64,000 nucleotides of DNA. Origin: CAYZTY01 sp964444665 (lineage in GTDB: Bacteria > Planctomycetota > Phycisphaerae > Sedimentisphaerales > CAYZTY01). Below are positions 61,819 through 64,000 of the stretch, piece after piece (positions within the stretch are counted from its first letter, which is position 1; every line of letters starts with the position of its first letter). Position numbers and translations under genes: made by a program. Location: NCBI GenBank assembly GCA_964444665.1, contig CAYUIE010000001.1, forward strand, positions 62,001-126,000, given 5' to 3'. The notes beneath the pieces are model-generated. The model was not told where the DNA came from, ran no database searches, and saw only the letters and a list, made by a program, of their open reading frames with translations.

Positions 61819-64000
61819 TTATGGTACGCCCAAAAGCCAGTTAGAGGCCATAATACTGAAGTCAACAAAGTCGACATCGCCGTCGCCGTCCAGGTCCCCG
61901 AGGTAAATATACCCAAACTCATAAGCTCCCATATCTATAATAAAGGAGCCGTTAAGGTCGCCATCTTCAAACCTGTGATGGTTCTCAAGGTCCAACGGCG
62001 TTTGCTCTGCCGTGATGCCGTCAATGTCAAGGTCCGCAGTATCGGGAGGAACGGCTATGTTGCTGCCTATGTCGATACAGGGTGAAGTCCATAAGAGCCG
62101 GAAGTTGTCGTCCAGCGTGCCGATAGTATTATTCGCGCCGTTGGGGTCAACAAAACAGGGGTCGGCGTTGATGTTGTTGATACCGGCGCCCCACCAGCCG
62201 CCCTGGACGTCAGAGTAACTAACAATTGCCGCGCTATTCAGGCTATCCCATATCTGCGCTGCAGAATTATCCCAAACGATGCAGTTGTTAATTATGGGGA
62301 AGGAACCGTTGTAGTTATTTATGCCGCCGCACCAGCCGGTTGCCAAATTGGCGCTTAAGGTGCAATTGGTTATTGTTGGACAACTACCGACGATGTTTGA
62401 TACACCGCCTCCATACTGCGCAGAGTTGTTACTAAATAAGCAATTCATTATTGTCGGATGGCTGTTGTGCATGTTGTACACTCCACCCCCATTATTTGAT
62501 GAGACGCAACCTTTGTTCGAAATAAAGCTGCAGTTGACCAGTGTCGGAGAGCTCTCATGATTCAATATCGCGCCGCCTCCATCGTCTCCTGCGTTTCTGT
62601 AGAAGATGCAGTTACTTACACGTAAAGTGCTTTGGCCGCCGTTCCACATCGCTCCGCCGCCACCGTCTGCGGAGTTCTCGACGGACTTGCATTTATTGAC
62701 TGTGCAATCTGCGACATTGTTAAACATTCCCCCGCCTGAGTTGTCGGGCCAGGAGCCGCTGTCGGCGTTGCCGCCGGTGATGGTAAAGCCGTCGAGAATA
62801 GCTGTTGCATCGGTAAAGCTGCCGGTGACGACGTGATAACTGTTTTCTGCTCGACTCAGGTCACTTGCTAAATTACAGGGATTACTCACATAGACATCAT
62901 TGCGACTCAAGTCACCGCTGAGGATTGTTTCATAGAGCTTGATATCGCGGGCGTCCGGATTCGGTGCTCCAAAACCGGCAAAGCCGCCGTAGATGGCCAG
63001 GCCATTTCTAAGTGTGAAGCTATCAAATCGGTTTCCAGAGCCGCCTGGAATGACTGAGTTAGTATCCGGGTAGTATGTTCCGTCGGCTACCCAGATCACC
63101 TGAGCCCCAAGGTAAGCCAGGGCGTCCTGAAGATGGTTGTAGGCGTTGAACCAGCTCGAACCGTTATTACTGCCCGGCGCATTCGGGTCAACATAGGTGA
63201 CAGGCGGGGGCAGCGGTTTGGCTATGCCGGAAAGCGCAAAGGCCAGGTCGATAGAATCTCCTTCGAATGGATGGCCCGTCGGATAGCGCAGCTCTTGCCA
63301 TGGCCCATGACCGCCTGTCCAGCCTGTGGCCCAGACGGCATCATCTTTCCAATGGTTAGTTGAAGTTTTCCAGCCAAACCGCACATTCGGGTCCCAGGGA
63401 TAAGTGTCTGGTAAGGCCTGGACGACCAGCCAGTAAGTGTTGCCCTGTTCCTGAACGAACGCATTGCAGGGGTCGATATTAAAGTGGTACAACCAGCAGT
63501 TAGAATCGCTAATAGTCTTATATAGTCCAGTACAGGGTGAGTAGTAACCTTCTGCCAGCGCCTGGCTGTAAGGCCATACATCAAATTCTCCCTTGTAGAA
63601 GGTCCGTGTCCATAGCCACTGATTTGGCTCCGACCAGCCGTTTGGTCCGGACGGATTATCATTGAAAATGTCCAGCCAGAATTCAACACCGTTGGGGCCG
63701 GTAGTGGGGAGCATATCGTCGTAAAACGAGCCCCAGATGTAAATGTCCGTAATTGGTCCGGTCTTGTTGCAGTAGAAATCGTCAGCAAGAAGCTGCATGT
63801 CCCACATTGGTGGGTACGGACCCCAATGTGTTGCGTCAACATCGATACCATTTATGTCTGAAAGGTCCGGCCACTGTACCCACTTGTAGAATACAGGCTC
63901 CTCAGTCATCGGTACGTGGACACGATAGCCATCGCCATCTTGCTCGCTTCGGTGGTTGGCCGAGATGTCCACGACCTGGGCGTACGGACTTGAGCTTCCG
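61819..64000 (-). CDS. Secreted beta-helix protein with dockerin-like tail, cut by window edge
   Basis: At least 717 residues are visible and the frame is open to the right edge; a GTG at 63972 is internal. The first ~235 residues have a jelly-roll or beta-sandwich look (VFYKWVQWPDLSD, WLDIFNDNPSGPNGW). YVDPNAPGSNNGSSW begins a right-handed beta-helix region (about 260-640) with repeats such as NCTLSANLATGWCGGINN and RNAGDDGGGAILNHESSPT. The C-terminus is GDLDGDGDVDFVDFSIMASNW, a dockerin-like repeat. The same helix type is joined to the GH10 domain at 37174. It is a likely surface or secreted polysaccharide-binding or lyase-like protein, with no catalytic motif seen. Confidence 0.8.
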   Translation of the reverse strand, partial: GSSSPYAQVVDISANHRSEQDGDGYRVHVPMTEEPVFYKWVQWPDLSDINGIDVDATHWGPYPPMWDMQLLADDFYCNKTGPITDIYIWGSFYDDMLPTTGPNGVEFWLDIFNDNPSGPNGWSEPNQWLWTRTFYKGEFDVWPYSQALAEGYYSPCTGLYKTISDSNCWLYHFNIDPCNAFVQEQGNTYWLVVQALPDTYPWDPNVRFGWKTSTNHWKDDAVWATGWTGGHGPWQELRYPTGHPFEGDSIDLAFALSGIAKPLPPPVTYVDPNAPGSNNGSSWFNAYNHLQDALAYLGAQVIWVADGTYYPDTNSVIPGGSGNRFDSFTLRNGLAIYGGFAGFGAPNPDARDIKLYETILSGDLSRNDVYVSNPCNLASDLSRAENSYHVVTGSFTDATAILDGFTITGGNADSGSWPDNSGGGMFNNVADCTVNKCKSVENSADGGGGAMWNGGQSTLRVSNCIFYRNAGDDGGGAILNHESSPTLVNCSFISNKGCVSSNNGGGVYNMHNSHPTIMNCLFSNNSAQYGGGVSNIVGSCPTITNCTLSANLATGWCGGINNYNGSFPIINNCIVWDNSAAQIWDSLNSAAIVSYSDVQGGWWGAGINNINADPCFVDPNGANNTIGTLDDNFRLLWTSPCIDIGSNIAVPPDTADLDIDGITAEQTPLDLENHHRFEDGDLNGSFIIDMGAYEFGYIYLGDLDGDGDVDFVDFSIMASNWLLGVP

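Noticed and set aside
1..64000. tRNA, rRNA and CRISPR arrays
   Set aside because: No T-loop-like GGTTCGA-TCC with a matching acceptor stem, no ribosomal RNA blocks and no regularly spaced direct repeats were seen. A covariance-model scan would be the deciding test.

Overview
The window looks like a chromosomal segment of an anaerobic, polysaccharide-degrading planctomycete, most likely of class Phycisphaerae (Sedimentisphaerales-like). This is inferred from gene content, not from a marker-gene comparison. Five secreted proteins end in short dockerin-like tails (pattern GDL-D-D--V---D---f---WL). There is a single-chain pyruvate:ferredoxin oxidoreductase, a rubredoxin, a prepilin-based secretion locus, and archaeal-type enzymes for the start of aromatic amino acid synthesis.

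Layout. 1-16 kb: a surface polysaccharide or glycolipid locus with GT4 and GT2 glycosyltransferases, two SAM methyltransferases, a polysaccharide deacetylase, an alkaline-phosphatase-fold enzyme, an LPG-synthase-type membrane protein, two large membrane proteins, a GDP-fucose-synthase-type reductase, and a DegT-fold enzyme whose catalytic Lys is replaced by His, as in ColD dehydratases. 15.7-29.4 kb: a GAF histidine kinase divergent from a complete-looking type IV filament / type II secretion operon (gspE, gspF, gspG, gspH and gspI types, two tandem giant pseudopilins, a PilX/GspK type, a PilM-PilN fusion, a PilO type, a secretin). 29.4-49.7 kb: mostly housekeeping and secreted enzymes (rubredoxin, HtrA protease, nifJ, GH10 xylanase with beta-helix, D-amino acid transaminase, L21, siroheme dehydrogenase, a 1120-residue toroid/DUF11 protein, MgtC, DHQ synthase II, ADTH synthase). 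49.8-52.6 kb and 60.2-61.6 kb: two AT-rich accessory islands carrying unknown small genes, palindromic repeats and a shared promoter box. Between and after them: an SGNH esterase, a CE4 deacetylase, a GGQ release-factor homologue, typA, rhlE, and a truncated beta-helix/dockerin protein at the right edge.

The most distinctive system is the filament operon at 17.3-29.4 kb. Two tandem paralogues each join a prepilin N-terminus to seven ~50-residue repeats, which I read as a seven-bladed beta-propeller. A third copy is decayed to its two ends just upstream. The likely meaning is a secretion pseudopilus or pilus with a large, duplicating, substrate-binding tip. The neighbouring dockerin-tailed xylanase, esterase and deacetylases are plausible but unproven cargo.

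Three small genes below 60 codons were found by reading (20702-20833, 42530-42649, 56170-56331). The second and third look real; the first is only a candidate. No tRNA, rRNA, CRISPR array or transposase gene was seen.
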